Origin: Acidimicrobiaceae bacterium
Lineage (GTDB): Bacteria; Actinomycetota; Acidimicrobiia; Acidimicrobiales; RAAP-2
DNA: 64,000 nucleotides
Direction: 5' to 3'
Assembly: GCA_027451285.1 (NCBI GenBank)
Contig: DAIDJP010000023.1
Coordinates: 1-64,000, forward strand
Notes under the pieces: generated by a model
What the model saw: only the letters and a program-made list of their open reading frames with translations
The model's database searches: none
Told to the model about the DNA's origin: nothing
Shown: piece by piece, positions 7,654 to 15,899 of the stretch
How positions within the stretch are numbered: the first letter of the stretch is position 1
Layout of the letters: the number at the start of each line of letters is the position of its first letter
Position numbers and translations under genes: made by a program

Positions 7654-9384
7654 CTAGACGGGAACAATCGTGCACGCGCAGCCCGCGTGCAGTGGAGGAT
7701 TGGCCGCACCGCTCGGGAAACTCAGCCCCGCACTGCGCTCACCCGCTGCCGCGTCAAGGGCGCACGCGTCACAGGGCGCATCGGTCGGCGCCACGAGGAA
7801 GCGAACGTTGCGCCCGCTCGAGGCGGCGAGCACCCCGATGTGAAAGGCCCGCCGCGCCGCGTCGGTGCAGAGCCGTTCGACCCGCGCGCCGCGCCACTCC
7901 TTGTAGGCCGTGTTGACCCTCTCCTGGGCGTCGCCGCTGCCGTCGGCGAGGATCCGGCGTCGCAACGCCAGGACGATCGTGACCGCGAGGTCGGCCGCGC
8001 AGTCGACCAGCGGTGCTCGCCCGGCGGCCGGGCCCGCGGTGCCCGACTCGTCGAAGGCGAACTGCGCGCCCGCGGCGGCGGCGTCGGCGAGCGCGTCGAA
8101 GGCGGCGTCGGCGTAGCGCGCCCGCTGGGCGTGCTCGTCCTCGAGATCGTCCAGGCTGACCAGTTTGACCGTGCGCAGCCGTTCGAGCGTGAGGTTCTGA
8201 TCGTCCTGGAGCACTCGCTTGACGCGCCGGGTGAGAACCGCGAGGGACTCCTCGAGTGAGGCGTCACGGCGCTTGAAGAGGTCGCCCACGGGTGTGTCGG
8301 GCTTGGCGGTCGGCGCGCGACGAGGCGTGTGGGCGCTGGCGCCGCGCTCCTCCAAGGTGGCCTTTCGCAAGCGAGCGAAGATCTCGTTGACGACGTCGGT
8401 GCCCGACTGGTCGTCGTCGTGTGACGCGCCGGCGTCGGTGTCCGCGGGCGAGGCAGGTGGGGGCGCCGGCGGAGGGTTCTCCTCGCTCGTGGGCGCCGGA
8501 GCGGGCGCTGAGGGGGTCGCCGACGAGGGAGTCGCCGGCGAGGGGGCCTCGACGACCACCTCTTCGAGGGTCACTTCCGGCACCGTGCGCAACGGCGTGC
8601 CCGCGAGGAGTTCTTCCTCCGTGGGCTCGGGCGTCACGGGACGCAGGCGCAGCGCCTCGAGAGCGGCGACGCGCGCGGCCTCGTCCGAGGCGTTGAGTCC
8701 GCCGAGGACGGTCTCGACCTCGTCGCGCAGACCGGTGAGGTAGGCGCCGAGGTGGTCACGCGCCACGCGCAGCTGGTCGATCTGCAGGTGGAGGGCCTTG
8801 CGCTTGACCGCCAGGTCGTTGAGAACCGTCTTGCGCGCGTCGGTCGCCTGGGCGAGGATGGCGCGGCCCTGCTCGCGAGCGCGCTCGACGAGGGCTTCAC
8901 CGTTCACCTTGGCCGACTCGATCAGGCGCTCGGCGCCGAGTCGGGCGTCGTGGTCGATGGTCGCGGCCGCGGCTTCGGCCTCGGAGATGATCGCCGCAGC
9001 CCGTTCCTGGGCCTCGATGAGGTGATTCGCGCTGCGCTGCTGGGTGTCACTGAAGAGCTGAGTCGCTCGCTCCTGGGCCTCCGCGGTCACCCGCCCGGCC
9101 TCTTCGTGGGCCGAGCGAAGGATCGCCGCGCTCTGGGTGCCCAGCGCGCTCGCCAAGGTCGCCTCGTCGAGGACCGGGTGGGCGGCGCGGTGCTGGGCCT
9201 CGGAGAGGTGCTCTTGGAGTTCGCGGATGCGTTGTTCGAGGTGGGCCATCTCACGGGCCACGGCCTCAAGGTGCACGCGCACTTCCTGGGGATCCAATCC
9301 GTTCTTTCGCACGGTGGCGAACGTCACCCGAGCGACCTCGGCCGAAGATTGGCGCGTCGTAGAGAGGATCCGGCGTTCGTCCAT
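7654..9384 (-). CDS. DivIVA-like coiled-coil protein with MuF-like Cys/His C-terminal domain
   Basis: The protein has 576 residues. The N-terminus has a DivIVA-type layout (VRKNGLDPQEVRVHLEAVA), followed by a long Ala/Glu/Arg coiled coil (about 40-230), a Pro/Ala-rich linker (about 245-330) and a helical domain. The end is C538-x2-C541, then PPLH566-x2-C569-x-C571-TIVPV. That ending matches the cysteine/histidine signature at the C-terminus of phage Mu F-like minor head proteins (CxxC then PPLHPNCRC), which would bind a metal. The ATG at 9384 has a GGAGGGA motif and a TAGTCT box 7 nt upstream; longer in-frame extensions run through the PDZ-protease gene and are not real. It sits between UPF0182 and the PDZ-Lon protease. 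A polar-scaffold role is inferred. Confidence 0.75.
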   Translation of the reverse strand: MDERRILSTTRQSSAEVARVTFATVRKNGLDPQEVRVHLEAVAREMAHLEQRIRELQEHLSEAQHRAAHPVLDEATLASALGTQSAAILRSAHEEAGRVTAEAQERATQLFSDTQQRSANHLIEAQERAAAIISEAEAAAATIDHDARLGAERLIESAKVNGEALVERAREQGRAILAQATDARKTVLNDLAVKRKALHLQIDQLRVARDHLGAYLTGLRDEVETVLGGLNASDEAARVAALEALRLRPVTPEPTEEELLAGTPLRTVPEVTLEEVVVEAPSPATPSSATPSAPAPAPTSEENPPPAPPPASPADTDAGASHDDDQSGTDVVNEIFARLRKATLEERGASAHTPRRAPTAKPDTPVGDLFKRRDASLEESLAVLTRRVKRVLQDDQNLTLERLRTVKLVSLDDLEDEHAQRARYADAAFDALADAAAAGAQFAFDESGTAGPAAGRAPLVDCAADLAVTIVLALRRRILADGSGDAQERVNTAYKEWRGARVERLCTDAARRAFHIGVLAASSGRNVRFLVAPTDAPCDACALDAAAGERSAGLSFPSGAANPPLHAGCACTIVPV

Positions 9385-9397
9385 TCCCTCCAGACTA
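9385..9397 (-). promoter_or_regulatory. -10 box for the DivIVA-like gene
   Basis: TAGTCT (9392-9397, minus strand) lies 7 nt before the ATG, and those 7 nt are GGAGGGA. The site could act as a leaderless promoter, or GGAGGGA could be a Shine-Dalgarno for a longer transcript. Confidence 0.4.
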
Positions 9398-9422
9398 TGA
9401 CGTGGCGCCTGGAGGAACTGGC

Positions 9423-10544
9423 TTACCGCGGCGCCGTCAGGGGCACGGGAGGTGCCCCGCCGAGGCGGCGTAGGTCGCCGAGCGCCTGGGAGAGGCTCGT
9501 CACGCCGATGATGCGAAGGCCCGGTGGCGCGGCGGCGCTCGCGGTGGGCACCTCGACGCGCGGCACGAAGAAGATCTCCGCCCCGGCACGCGCGACCGCG
9601 ATGGTCTTCTCCGCGACGCCGCCCACGTCGCCCACGGCACCGTTGGCACTCATGGTCCCGGTGGCGGCGACCACGTAGTGGCCCGTGAGCGACCCTTTGC
9701 TCAGCCGGTCGATCAGGGCGAGCGTCATGGCCAGGCCCGCCGAGGGACCGCCGATGGCGGTCGTCTTGATCGAGATGCGCCCCGGCAGGTCCGCGCGCAC
9801 GGCGTCCTCGTAGCCCACACCGATGTAGGAGCGATCCGGACCCGAGAGGTGTGGGCAGCCCGACGCCGCGAGTCCCCGACTCGCCCTGGTCGTCAGGGTC
9901 ACCGAGCTCACGCGCCCGTAGTGCAACACCCCGTCCGCGCTGATGCGAACCGGCGCGACGCCCAGGCGCACGCGAGAGCCCGGCGCCAGGGGGTGCAGCG
10001 CGCCGACCAGCCCGCACGAGTTGGTGATCGCCGCGCCGTTCACGCTCACGATGCGATCGCCCACGTGGAGGCGGTGAAAGGCCGGGGACCCCGCGACGAC
10101 CGCCGTCACGGTCGCACCCACTCCGGTCGTCGTGATGTGCCAGCCCAGGGATCGCAGTGCCGCCACCTCCGCGGCCTGCTTGGAGTCGGACATCTCCAGG
10201 TATCCCTGGGCGACGAGCTCGCTCGACGGCACGCCGGGATCGACGAGGTCCGCGGCCGGGACGAACTCCACGTGGCTCTGCAAGTGCATGTAGAGCCACT
10301 GCCAAGCGGTGAGCGAGGAGAGATAGACATCCGTCAGCATGATCGTGTCGTGGTGCGAATCGCTGGCGAGTCCCTGGACCGAGATGAGCGGCGCCACCGG
10401 CGTCGCGTCGCCCGGGGTCAACGCGTAGTAGGGAACGGTCCAACCCTGGCCCACCAGGACGAGGACGAAGACCGCGACGAGGCCGACGAGCACGCGCAGG
10501 CGCGCTCGACGGCGACGGGGAGGTGGTGAAATGGTCTCGTGCAC
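9423..10544 (-). CDS. PDZ-domain Lon-type (S16) membrane protease, YlbL-like
   Basis: The protein has 373 residues. One N-terminal membrane helix (about 17-36) is followed by the family signature YYALTPGDATPV, a PDZ domain (about 140-205) and a Lon S16 catalytic domain. The serine is S268 in GGPSAG and the lysine is K313 in AEKT, so both dyad residues are present. It belongs with B. subtilis YlbL and M. tuberculosis Rv3194c, thought to act on membrane or exported proteins outside the cytoplasm. The GTG start has no Shine-Dalgarno; TAGCGT lies 9 nt upstream. The start overlaps the divergent HEAT-repeat gene by 6 nt. It is the upstream member of the DivIVA-like/UPF0182 group. Confidence 0.92.
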   Translation of the reverse strand: MHETISPPPRRRRARLRVLVGLVAVFVLVLVGQGWTVPYYALTPGDATPVAPLISVQGLASDSHHDTIMLTDVYLSSLTAWQWLYMHLQSHVEFVPAADLVDPGVPSSELVAQGYLEMSDSKQAAEVAALRSLGWHITTTGVGATVTAVVAGSPAFHRLHVGDRIVSVNGAAITNSCGLVGALHPLAPGSRVRLGVAPVRISADGVLHYGRVSSVTLTTRASRGLAASGCPHLSGPDRSYIGVGYEDAVRADLPGRISIKTTAIGGPSAGLAMTLALIDRLSKGSLTGHYVVAATGTMSANGAVGDVGGVAEKTIAVARAGAEIFFVPRVEVPTASAAAPPGLRIIGVTSLSQALGDLRRLGGAPPVPLTAPR

Positions 10545-11156
10545 GCAGAACCCACGCTACCGGAGGGCTCCACGGCGCCGATAGTGCGGGCCGGGTTCGC
10601 GAACGACGACGCCAGCCTCGCGCTCATTCGCTCGAGCCTCACCGACGCGTCGCCACGCGCTCGCGTGCTCGCGTTGCGCGCCGGCGCTCGCCGTGACGCG
10701 CTCGTCGACGCCGACTGGCTGCGCGCGCTCGACGACGAGGACCCCGAAGTGCGTCGCGACGCGCTCGTGCTGCTGGGAGAGCGCGAGGTGCCCGAGGCGG
10801 TGCTCGCCGCGGTGCGAGGCACGCTCAGCGACCCTGACCCCCTGGTGGTCGACGCGGCCGCGTTCGCGCTCGGCGAACGCGGCGACCCCCGCAGTGTCGA
10901 CGCGCTGTGCGTGACGGCCACCCACGAGGACGCGCGCTGTCGTGAAGCGGCGGTGGCGGCTCTCGGGGCGATCGGCGACGAGCGCGCGCTGCCCACGATC
11001 ATCGCGGCGCTCGCCGACAAGGCGCCGGTGCGCCGGCGCGCGGTGGTGGCTCTATCGAACTTCGAGGGTGCCGAGGTCGACGAGGCGCTCGCTCGGGCGA
11101 GTGAGGACCGCGACTGGCAGGTGCGCGCCGCCGTCGAGCAGTTGACGCGCGACTAG
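10539..11156 (+). CDS. HEAT-repeat protein
   Basis: The protein has 205 residues and is built of about five HEAT/PBS-lyase-type helical repeats (for example DEDPEVRRDALVLLGEREV and CREAAVAALGAIGDERALP). It has no signal or membrane segment, so it is probably a cytoplasmic binding scaffold. The GTG at 10539 overlaps the divergent protease start. A second in-frame GTG at 10584, just before the first clear repeat, is a credible alternative and would remove that overlap. The stop codon overlaps the stop of the convergent MreB-like gene by 3 nt. Partner unknown. Confidence 0.8.
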   Translation: MHAEPTLPEGSTAPIVRAGFANDDASLALIRSSLTDASPRARVLALRAGARRDALVDADWLRALDDEDPEVRRDALVLLGEREVPEAVLAAVRGTLSDPDPLVVDAAAFALGERGDPRSVDALCVTATHEDARCREAAVAALGAIGDERALPTIIAALADKAPVRRRAVVALSNFEGAEVDEALARASEDRDWQVRAAVEQLTRD

Positions 11157-12157
11157 CGGTCGGCGTCGCGAAAGAGCGCGTGCAGCGAGGACATCTCCTC
11201 GAGGCACATCTGCAGACCGCGGATGACCACGAGTTCGGGATCGGCGGCGACGCGCACGTCGACGTTCGTCTTCTTTTGAATCAGCTCGCCCAGGTCGCGT
11301 AACCGAGCGAGCCCACCGACCAGGGTCATGCCGCGAGCACTGACGTCCTGGGACAGATCGGGCGGCGCCTCGGCCAGGGAGTCCTGGACCATGGTGACCG
11401 TCGAGGTGATGACGTCGTGGAGGGCGTCGTTGACCAGATCGGCGCTGACGACGACCTCGACGGGCTCGCCGCGCTCGACCGTGCGCGCGCTGACCGTCTC
11501 GCTCTGGCCGCTGGTGCGACTCATCGCCGAGGCCAGGGCGATCTTGAGACCTTCGGCGGCGGCCGGCGCGACCACCACGCCGTGGCGGTGGCGGATCAGT
11601 GAGGCGATGGCGGCGTCCAGGTCCGAACCTCCGTGTCGACGAGTGCCGCGGGTGACGATGCCGCCCAGGGAGATGAGGGTCGCCTCGGACGCGCCGGCGC
11701 CCAGCACCGACACCGCCGAACCCACGGGGTCCTGGACGGGCAGGCCGAGGCCGATCGCCGCGGCGAGTGGCGACTCGATCAGGCTCACCTCGCGCGCGCC
11801 GGCCTGGACCGCGGCCTGGCGCAGTGCGCGCCGCTCGATCGCCGTCGCCAGGGAGGGCACGCTCATCACCGCGCGCACGCGACTCACCTTGGAGATCCCC
11901 GCTCGCTCGAGCAGTCCGGCGAGCAGGCGCGCGGTCACGTCGAAGTCGATGGTCGCGCCCTGGGCCAGGGGCCGGAAGGCCACCACGTGACGAGAGGTCC
12001 GTGCGACCAGGTCCATCGCGCCGTATCCGACTTCGACGACGTCGCCGGTGCGCGTGTCGATGGCCACGGTGGAGGGCTCGTTGAAGAGGACGCCCTGCTC
12101 GGACGTCGCCACTCGACAGAACGACGTTCCGATATCCAGCGCAACGTCGGTAGCCAT
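11153..12157 (-). CDS. MreB/FtsA-like actin-family ATPase
   Basis: The protein has 334 residues and the actin/Hsp70 fold motifs: phosphate-1 VALDIGTSFCRVA at the N-terminus, a second phosphate-type segment near SAVSVLGAGASEATLISLGG (the usual acidic residue is not obvious), and adenosine motif TLVGGLARLRDL. The segment VMSVPSLATAIERRALRQAA matches the MreB core. It is divergent from canonical MreB and has no mreC or mreD beside it. An actin-like filament or cell-shape role is inferred. The ATG lies 7 nt after TAGCAT with no Shine-Dalgarno. The gene is divergent from the HtrA-like gene, with 55 bp between start codons. Confidence 0.78.
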   Translation of the reverse strand: MATDVALDIGTSFCRVATSEQGVLFNEPSTVAIDTRTGDVVEVGYGAMDLVARTSRHVVAFRPLAQGATIDFDVTARLLAGLLERAGISKVSRVRAVMSVPSLATAIERRALRQAAVQAGAREVSLIESPLAAAIGLGLPVQDPVGSAVSVLGAGASEATLISLGGIVTRGTRRHGGSDLDAAIASLIRHRHGVVVAPAAAEGLKIALASAMSRTSGQSETVSARTVERGEPVEVVVSADLVNDALHDVITSTVTMVQDSLAEAPPDLSQDVSARGMTLVGGLARLRDLGELIQKKTNVDVRVAADPELVVIRGLQMCLEEMSSLHALFRDADR

Positions 12158-12170
12158 CGGAACAATGCTA
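12158..12170 (-). promoter_or_regulatory. Leaderless-type -10 box for the MreB-like gene
   Basis: TAGCAT (12165-12170, minus strand) is followed by 7 nt and then ATG, with no Shine-Dalgarno. Confidence 0.45.
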
Positions 12171-12200
12171 GAGCGACCGCCATGACGTCCACCCCCTCAC

Positions 12201-12212
12201 TAGCCTTCTGGA
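12201..12212 (+). promoter_or_regulatory. Leaderless-type -10 box for the HtrA-like gene
   Basis: TAGCCT (12201-12206) is followed by 6 nt and then GTG at 12213. It faces away from the MreB-like promoter within the same 55-bp gap. Confidence 0.45.
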
Positions 12213-13292
12213 GTGGCTTGGTGGCATCGCGCACGGCGCGTTCTGTGGGTGGGACGGGGCAGCGCTCCGCCCCCGAGCGAGTCACGCACCTGGGTGCACC
12301 CCAGCGAGCTGCCCTCCTTCGACGCCCTGGCGACGCGGCACCGGGTGCGCAGCCGGCTCGCGCGACTGATCGCCACCTTCGTGCTCCTCGCCCTGGTCGC
12401 GGGGGCTGCCGGTCTCGCCTCGATCAACCCGTCGACCGCTCCCAACCAGCCGATGACCGCCAACATCGCGAAATCGGTCAGCGCCCTGCCCGCCTACGCG
12501 CGCGGTGCGGCCCAGCGCACCGTCGAACTGACCATCACCACCCCGGGACACGTCAGCCACGTCGCGGCGATGGTCCTCTCCCACGACCTCGCGGTGACGA
12601 CGACGCCCATCGTGCACAACGCCCTGCTCACCGGCTCACTGCCGGGCGCCCTCAACTTCCCGGTGACCTGGATCGCGCGCGACCGGGCGATGGACTTCAC
12701 CATCGTGCGCCTCAGCCACCACGTCGCGTCCCTGCACTTCGCTCCGATGCCGGCGAGCGTGTCGGTACTCGCGCTCTCGCCCGTCGTGAAGGACTCCTTC
12801 GACTCGCCGTACTTCGCCTGGTCCACGACCACCCTCGGTGATCCCCTCCTGCGCGTGAACAACCTCGTGAGCTACCTCGCGACCAACCCCGACGGGAACC
12901 TCAACGGGTTCGTCGACGCAATCGCCCTCAACAGCGACGGCCGCGTCGTCGCGGTCCTCTCGACCGGGCACCTGTGGTACTCCGCGCTCTTCGTCGCGCG
13001 CGTCGCCGAGATCGAAGCCCTGGGCCACGGCTGTCACGGGGGACTCGGGATCGCCTCGAAGAGCGCCCAAGGGGGCGGGGCGACCGTCACCGCCCTCTGG
13101 GCGCGCGGCGCCGCCAAGGGCGTGCTGAAGGTGGGTGACGTCGTGACCCGTCTGAACGGCCACGCCATCGACACGGGCCAGACCCTGACCACCTGGCTGT
13201 ACCTGACCCCGGCCTACTCGAAGGCGGATCTGACGTTCCTGCGCGGCACGACCACCCACCACGCCGTGGTCACTCTCTCCTGCGCCCTCTAA
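12213..13292 (+). CDS. Membrane-anchored HtrA-like pseudoprotease with PDZ domain
   Basis: The protein has 359 residues. A cytoplasmic segment containing SRTWVHPSELPSFD precedes one membrane helix (about 50-72). The trypsin-like domain (about 90-270) has lost its catalytic triad: the TNAHVV position reads TTTPIV, the Asp strand is kept as DRAMDFTIVRL, and the GNSGGP serine loop is replaced by a NGFVDAIALNSDG stretch. A PDZ domain follows (about 275-355, with GAAKGVLKVGDVVTRLNG). It probably binds envelope proteins rather than cutting them. The stop TAA forms part of the -10 box of the next gene. Confidence 0.75.
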   Translation: MAWWHRARRVLWVGRGSAPPPSESRTWVHPSELPSFDALATRHRVRSRLARLIATFVLLALVAGAAGLASINPSTAPNQPMTANIAKSVSALPAYARGAAQRTVELTITTPGHVSHVAAMVLSHDLAVTTTPIVHNALLTGSLPGALNFPVTWIARDRAMDFTIVRLSHHVASLHFAPMPASVSVLALSPVVKDSFDSPYFAWSTTTLGDPLLRVNNLVSYLATNPDGNLNGFVDAIALNSDGRVVAVLSTGHLWYSALFVARVAEIEALGHGCHGGLGIASKSAQGGGATVTALWARGAAKGVLKVGDVVTRLNGHAIDTGQTLTTWLYLTPAYSKADLTFLRGTTTHHAVVTLSCAL

Positions 13293-13301
13293 CGTGGGGT
13301 C
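13290..13301 (+). promoter_or_regulatory. Leaderless-type -10 box for the DUF2342-like gene
   Basis: TAACGT (13290-13295) is followed by 6 nt and then GTG at 13302. Its TAA is also the stop codon of the upstream gene. Confidence 0.4.
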
Positions 13302-14411
13302 GTGAGCGACAACCCGTTCTCCAACATGTTCGGCGACCTGTTCAACCTGCTCGGTCAGCAAGGTCCCAACGCGTGGTTCGACAACGCCACCCAACTGGCC
13401 CTGTCCATCGCCCGCGGCGCCGACGGCGACCCCAACCCCCTACCGAGTGAGCGGGCCCGACTCGAGGAGCTCGCGCCGCTGGTGGCCCGCTACGTCGACG
13501 TGCTCTTCGGCGTCGCGGCCGACGGCCAGATGATCGCGGCCACGCGCTCGGCTCTCACCAGCGCCGCGCTGGCGCAGTGGCGACCCCTCATCGAGCCGTC
13601 TCTCGCCACGAACCTGCCCGTCGAGGCCGACGCGAACCCGATGATGGCCCAACTAGCCGCGACGATCGGACCGCTCTTCACCGGCCTGCAGATGGGCTCG
13701 ATCGCCGGTCACTTCTCCGAGCGCGCCTGGTCCCTCGCGGCGCTGCCCCTGCCGCGCCTCGACGACCAGCGCCTGCTCGTGGTGAACAACCTCGCGTCCT
13801 TCGCCGACGCGTGGAGCCTGGATCGCGACGACGTCTACATCTTCGCCCTGGCCCAGGAGTTCGTGGCCTCCCTGATCCTGACCCAGCCGGGTACCGGCGA
13901 CGCCCTGCGGGCTCTGCTGCTCGACGGCGTGCGCGAGTCGGCGGCCGTTCAGCGCGATCTGATCGAGCGGCTCCAGTCGATGATCTCGCCCGAGGATCTG
14001 AATGCTCTGATGGGTAACCCCGAGAGCCTCCTCGATGGGATCGAGCTGCCCGAGGAGACGCCGGCGACGAGGGCGATCAACGCGGCCACCGCGGTGCTCT
14101 CGGCGGTCTTCGACGCCGCGGCGACCGACATCACCAACGCGCTCGTCGGCGAGCGACCAGCCCTGACCGAGGCCTACCGCCGACACCGGCGCAGCGACGC
14201 GCGCGGCGAGGACGCCGCGGCCGCGCTCTTTGGCGTCGCCAACCAGGGCCCGCACCACGACGAGGCGGCGATCTTCGTGTCCGAGTTGGCCGAGGCGCAC
14301 GGGCTCAACGTCTTTGGTGCCCTTCTGCGAGTCGACGGGCTGCCGTCGGCCGAGGAGTTGAGCGATCCGTCGGCCTGGTACGAGCGGGTGACGACGTCAC
14401 CCCTGGCCTAA
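13302..14411 (+). CDS. DUF2342-family zincin-like protein lacking the HExxH motif
   Basis: The protein has 369 residues and the length and layout of the actinobacterial DUF2342 'zinc-dependent metalloprotease' family (Rv3195-like): GLQMGSIAGHFSER, then LPRLDDQRLLVVNNLASFA, then the helix that normally holds HExxH. Here that helix reads IFALAQEFVAS, so both zinc-binding histidines are absent (Q185 and A189). The C-terminal part (MGNPESLLDGIELPEETPAT onward) also follows the family. A UPF0182 gene and a PDZ-Lon gene nearby match the Rv3193c-Rv3195 neighbourhood and support the assignment. A non-catalytic role is inferred. Confidence 0.7.
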   Translation: MSDNPFSNMFGDLFNLLGQQGPNAWFDNATQLALSIARGADGDPNPLPSERARLEELAPLVARYVDVLFGVAADGQMIAATRSALTSAALAQWRPLIEPSLATNLPVEADANPMMAQLAATIGPLFTGLQMGSIAGHFSERAWSLAALPLPRLDDQRLLVVNNLASFADAWSLDRDDVYIFALAQEFVASLILTQPGTGDALRALLLDGVRESAAVQRDLIERLQSMISPEDLNALMGNPESLLDGIELPEETPATRAINAATAVLSAVFDAAATDITNALVGERPALTEAYRRHRRSDARGEDAAAALFGVANQGPHHDEAAIFVSELAEAHGLNVFGALLRVDGLPSAEELSDPSAWYERVTTSPLA

Positions 14412-14412
14412 A

Positions 14413-14688
14413 TCAGGACTCTTCCTCGTAGCCGAGGTTCCACTCGACCAGGAGGTTCTCGCGCTCGGCGTCGCGGTTGACGCGCTCACGGTTGCGGCGG
14501 AACTGGGGATCGTGGGGCGGCAGGAAACGCAGCCGCGCGTCGATACGGTCCACGAAGGCCTGGATCTGCTCCTCGTCGCCGAAGACCATGCGGCACTCCC
14601 AGTGCGGGGCGACAGGACCGAGATAGACGACCTGGACGTGGCCGACCGGCTCGACGACCTCGGTCTCGGTGGTGGGTACCTGGCTCAC
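14413..14688 (-). CDS. Small conserved-looking hypothetical protein
   Basis: The protein has 91 residues. The GTG at 14688 is chosen because an AAAGGAG Shine-Dalgarno lies 5 nt upstream; the frame extends further but only through low-complexity sequence. The protein is acidic (VGHVQVVYLGPVAPHWECRM, then FGDEEQIQAFVDRIDARLRFLP and an Arg-rich stretch) with no signal or membrane helix. I do not recognise the family. It is convergent with the DUF2342-like gene and divergent from whiB. Confidence 0.7.
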   Translation of the reverse strand: MSQVPTTETEVVEPVGHVQVVYLGPVAPHWECRMVFGDEEQIQAFVDRIDARLRFLPPHDPQFRRNRERVNRDAERENLLVEWNLGYEEES

Positions 14689-14801
14689 GATGCTCCTTTG
14701 GTTGCCACCAGTGTACCGGGGTGGGGCCGCGGGCCTTCTCCCTGGTCGGCTCGGGGCTCGTGAAGATTGTGAAGAACTACACGCATACTTTAAGTGTTCC
14801 T

Positions 14802-14809
14802 TATACATT
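14802..14809 (+). promoter_or_regulatory. Probable -10 region upstream of the first whiB gene
   Basis: The AT-rich segment TTATACATT stands out in a 155-bp gap between divergent genes. TATACA or TACATT could be a -10, placing transcription start about 30 nt before the whiB ATG. I see no convincing -35. Confidence 0.35.
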
Positions 14810-14843
14810 GCTCGCTACCATGAATTTCCATAAGGGGGTGGCA

Positions 14844-15086
14844 ATGGGCACCGAATGGATGGCTGACGGCAAGTGTCGCGAGTACCCCGCGGGTACGTTC
14901 TTCCCGCGTGACGGCATCGGAGTCATCCGCGCCCAGAAGATCTGCGCCACCTGTCCGGTGGCCGCGCAGTGCCTCGAGTACGCGCTGGCCAACCACGTCG
15001 ACCACGGCGTGTGGGGCGGCAAGAGCGAGCGCGAGCGCCGTCGCCTGGCGCGTTCGCGGCGCCGCTCGGCTCCCAATCCCAGCTAA
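14844..15086 (+). CDS. WhiB-family iron-sulfur transcription factor
   Basis: The protein has 80 residues. The four WhiB cysteines are present as GKCREYP, ICATC and AQCLEY, ligating a [4Fe-4S] cluster. The GVWGG turn precedes a basic tail (KSERERRRLARSRRR) for DNA or sigma-factor contact. The ATG at 14844 is chosen because AAGGGGGTGG lies just upstream; an in-frame ATG at 14820 has no Shine-Dalgarno. I cannot assign it to a numbered WhiB class. The formiminotransferase gene begins at the base after its stop. Confidence 0.93.
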   Translation: MGTEWMADGKCREYPAGTFFPRDGIGVIRAQKICATCPVAAQCLEYALANHVDHGVWGGKSERERRRLARSRRRSAPNPS

Positions 15087-15899
15087 GTGTTCGAATGCGT
15101 CCTCAACCTCTCCGAGGGCCGGCGCCTCGACGTCCTTGACGAGTTGAGCAACGCGGCGGGCGAGTCGCTGCGCGATCGCCACGCCGACGCGTTTCATCAC
15201 CGCAGCGTCTTCACGTTGATCAACGATGCCGACCAACTCGTGGCCGACGTGCGACATCTCATCGACGATGCCCTCACGCACCTCGACCTGGCCGGCCACG
15301 AGGGCGTGCACCCGCGCTTTGGCGTCGTCGACGTCGTGCCCTTCGTCGCGCTCGACGCGCGCGAGTCACCGCGGGCCTGCGCGCTGCGCGACGACACCGC
15401 GAACTGGCTGGCCACGACCCACGGGGTGCCCGTCTTCCTCTATGGCCCGCTGTCGGGCGGCGAGCGCACGCTGCCCGAGGTGCGCCGACGGGCCTTTCGC
15501 GACCTCTCCCCCGACGTCGGACCCGCCGAAGCGCATCCGCGCTTCGGGGCGAGCGCGCTGGGGTGTCGACCGATCCTCGTCGCCTGGAACCTGTGGCTCG
15601 AGGGGGTCGACCTCGACACGGCGCGACGAATCGCGCGCGAGCTGCGTCGGCCGGGGCTGCGCACAATGGCCTTTGCGGTGGGCGGCGCGGTTCAGGTGAG
15701 CTGCAACGTGATCGACGTGTCGGTGGTCTCGCTATCCAGCGTCTACGACGAGGTCGCCGCGCGCGTGCCCCGGGGCGGGCGTCTCGCGCGCGCTGAGCTC
15801 GTCGGACTCGCGCCCAAGTCCCTGCTCGACGCGGAGGAGCCGTCTCGCTGGGATCAGCTCGACCTGTCCGCGCAGCGCACGATCGAGGCGCGGATCTAG
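15087..15899 (+). CDS. Glutamate formimidoyltransferase (FtcD N-terminal type)
   Basis: The protein has 270 residues. It opens with the FtcD signature FECVLNLSEGR and keeps the active-site stretch HEGVHPRFGVVDVVPF (H75). It would transfer the formimino group of N-formimidoylglutamate to tetrahydrofolate in histidine catabolism. It has only the transferase domains; the cyclodeaminase half of the bifunctional enzyme is absent. The GTG start directly abuts the whiB stop and the stop overlaps the convergent second whiB by 4 nt. The main hut cluster is about 5 kb away on the other strand. Confidence 0.85.
   Translation: MFECVLNLSEGRRLDVLDELSNAAGESLRDRHADAFHHRSVFTLINDADQLVADVRHLIDDALTHLDLAGHEGVHPRFGVVDVVPFVALDARESPRACALRDDTANWLATTHGVPVFLYGPLSGGERTLPEVRRRAFRDLSPDVGPAEAHPRFGASALGCRPILVAWNLWLEGVDLDTARRIARELRRPGLRTMAFAVGGAVQVSCNVIDVSVVSLSSVYDEVAARVPRGGRLARAELVGLAPKSLLDAEEPSRWDQLDLSAQRTIEARI

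Noticed and set aside
7654..9384. MuF-like C-terminus as evidence of a prophage
   Set aside because: No other phage gene, integrase or attachment site is nearby, and the neighbours are envelope genes.
9385..10443. N-terminal extension of the DivIVA-like frame
   Set aside because: It is the alternate frame of the PDZ-Lon protease gene; the ATG at 9384 has a good ribosome site and begins the recognisable domain.
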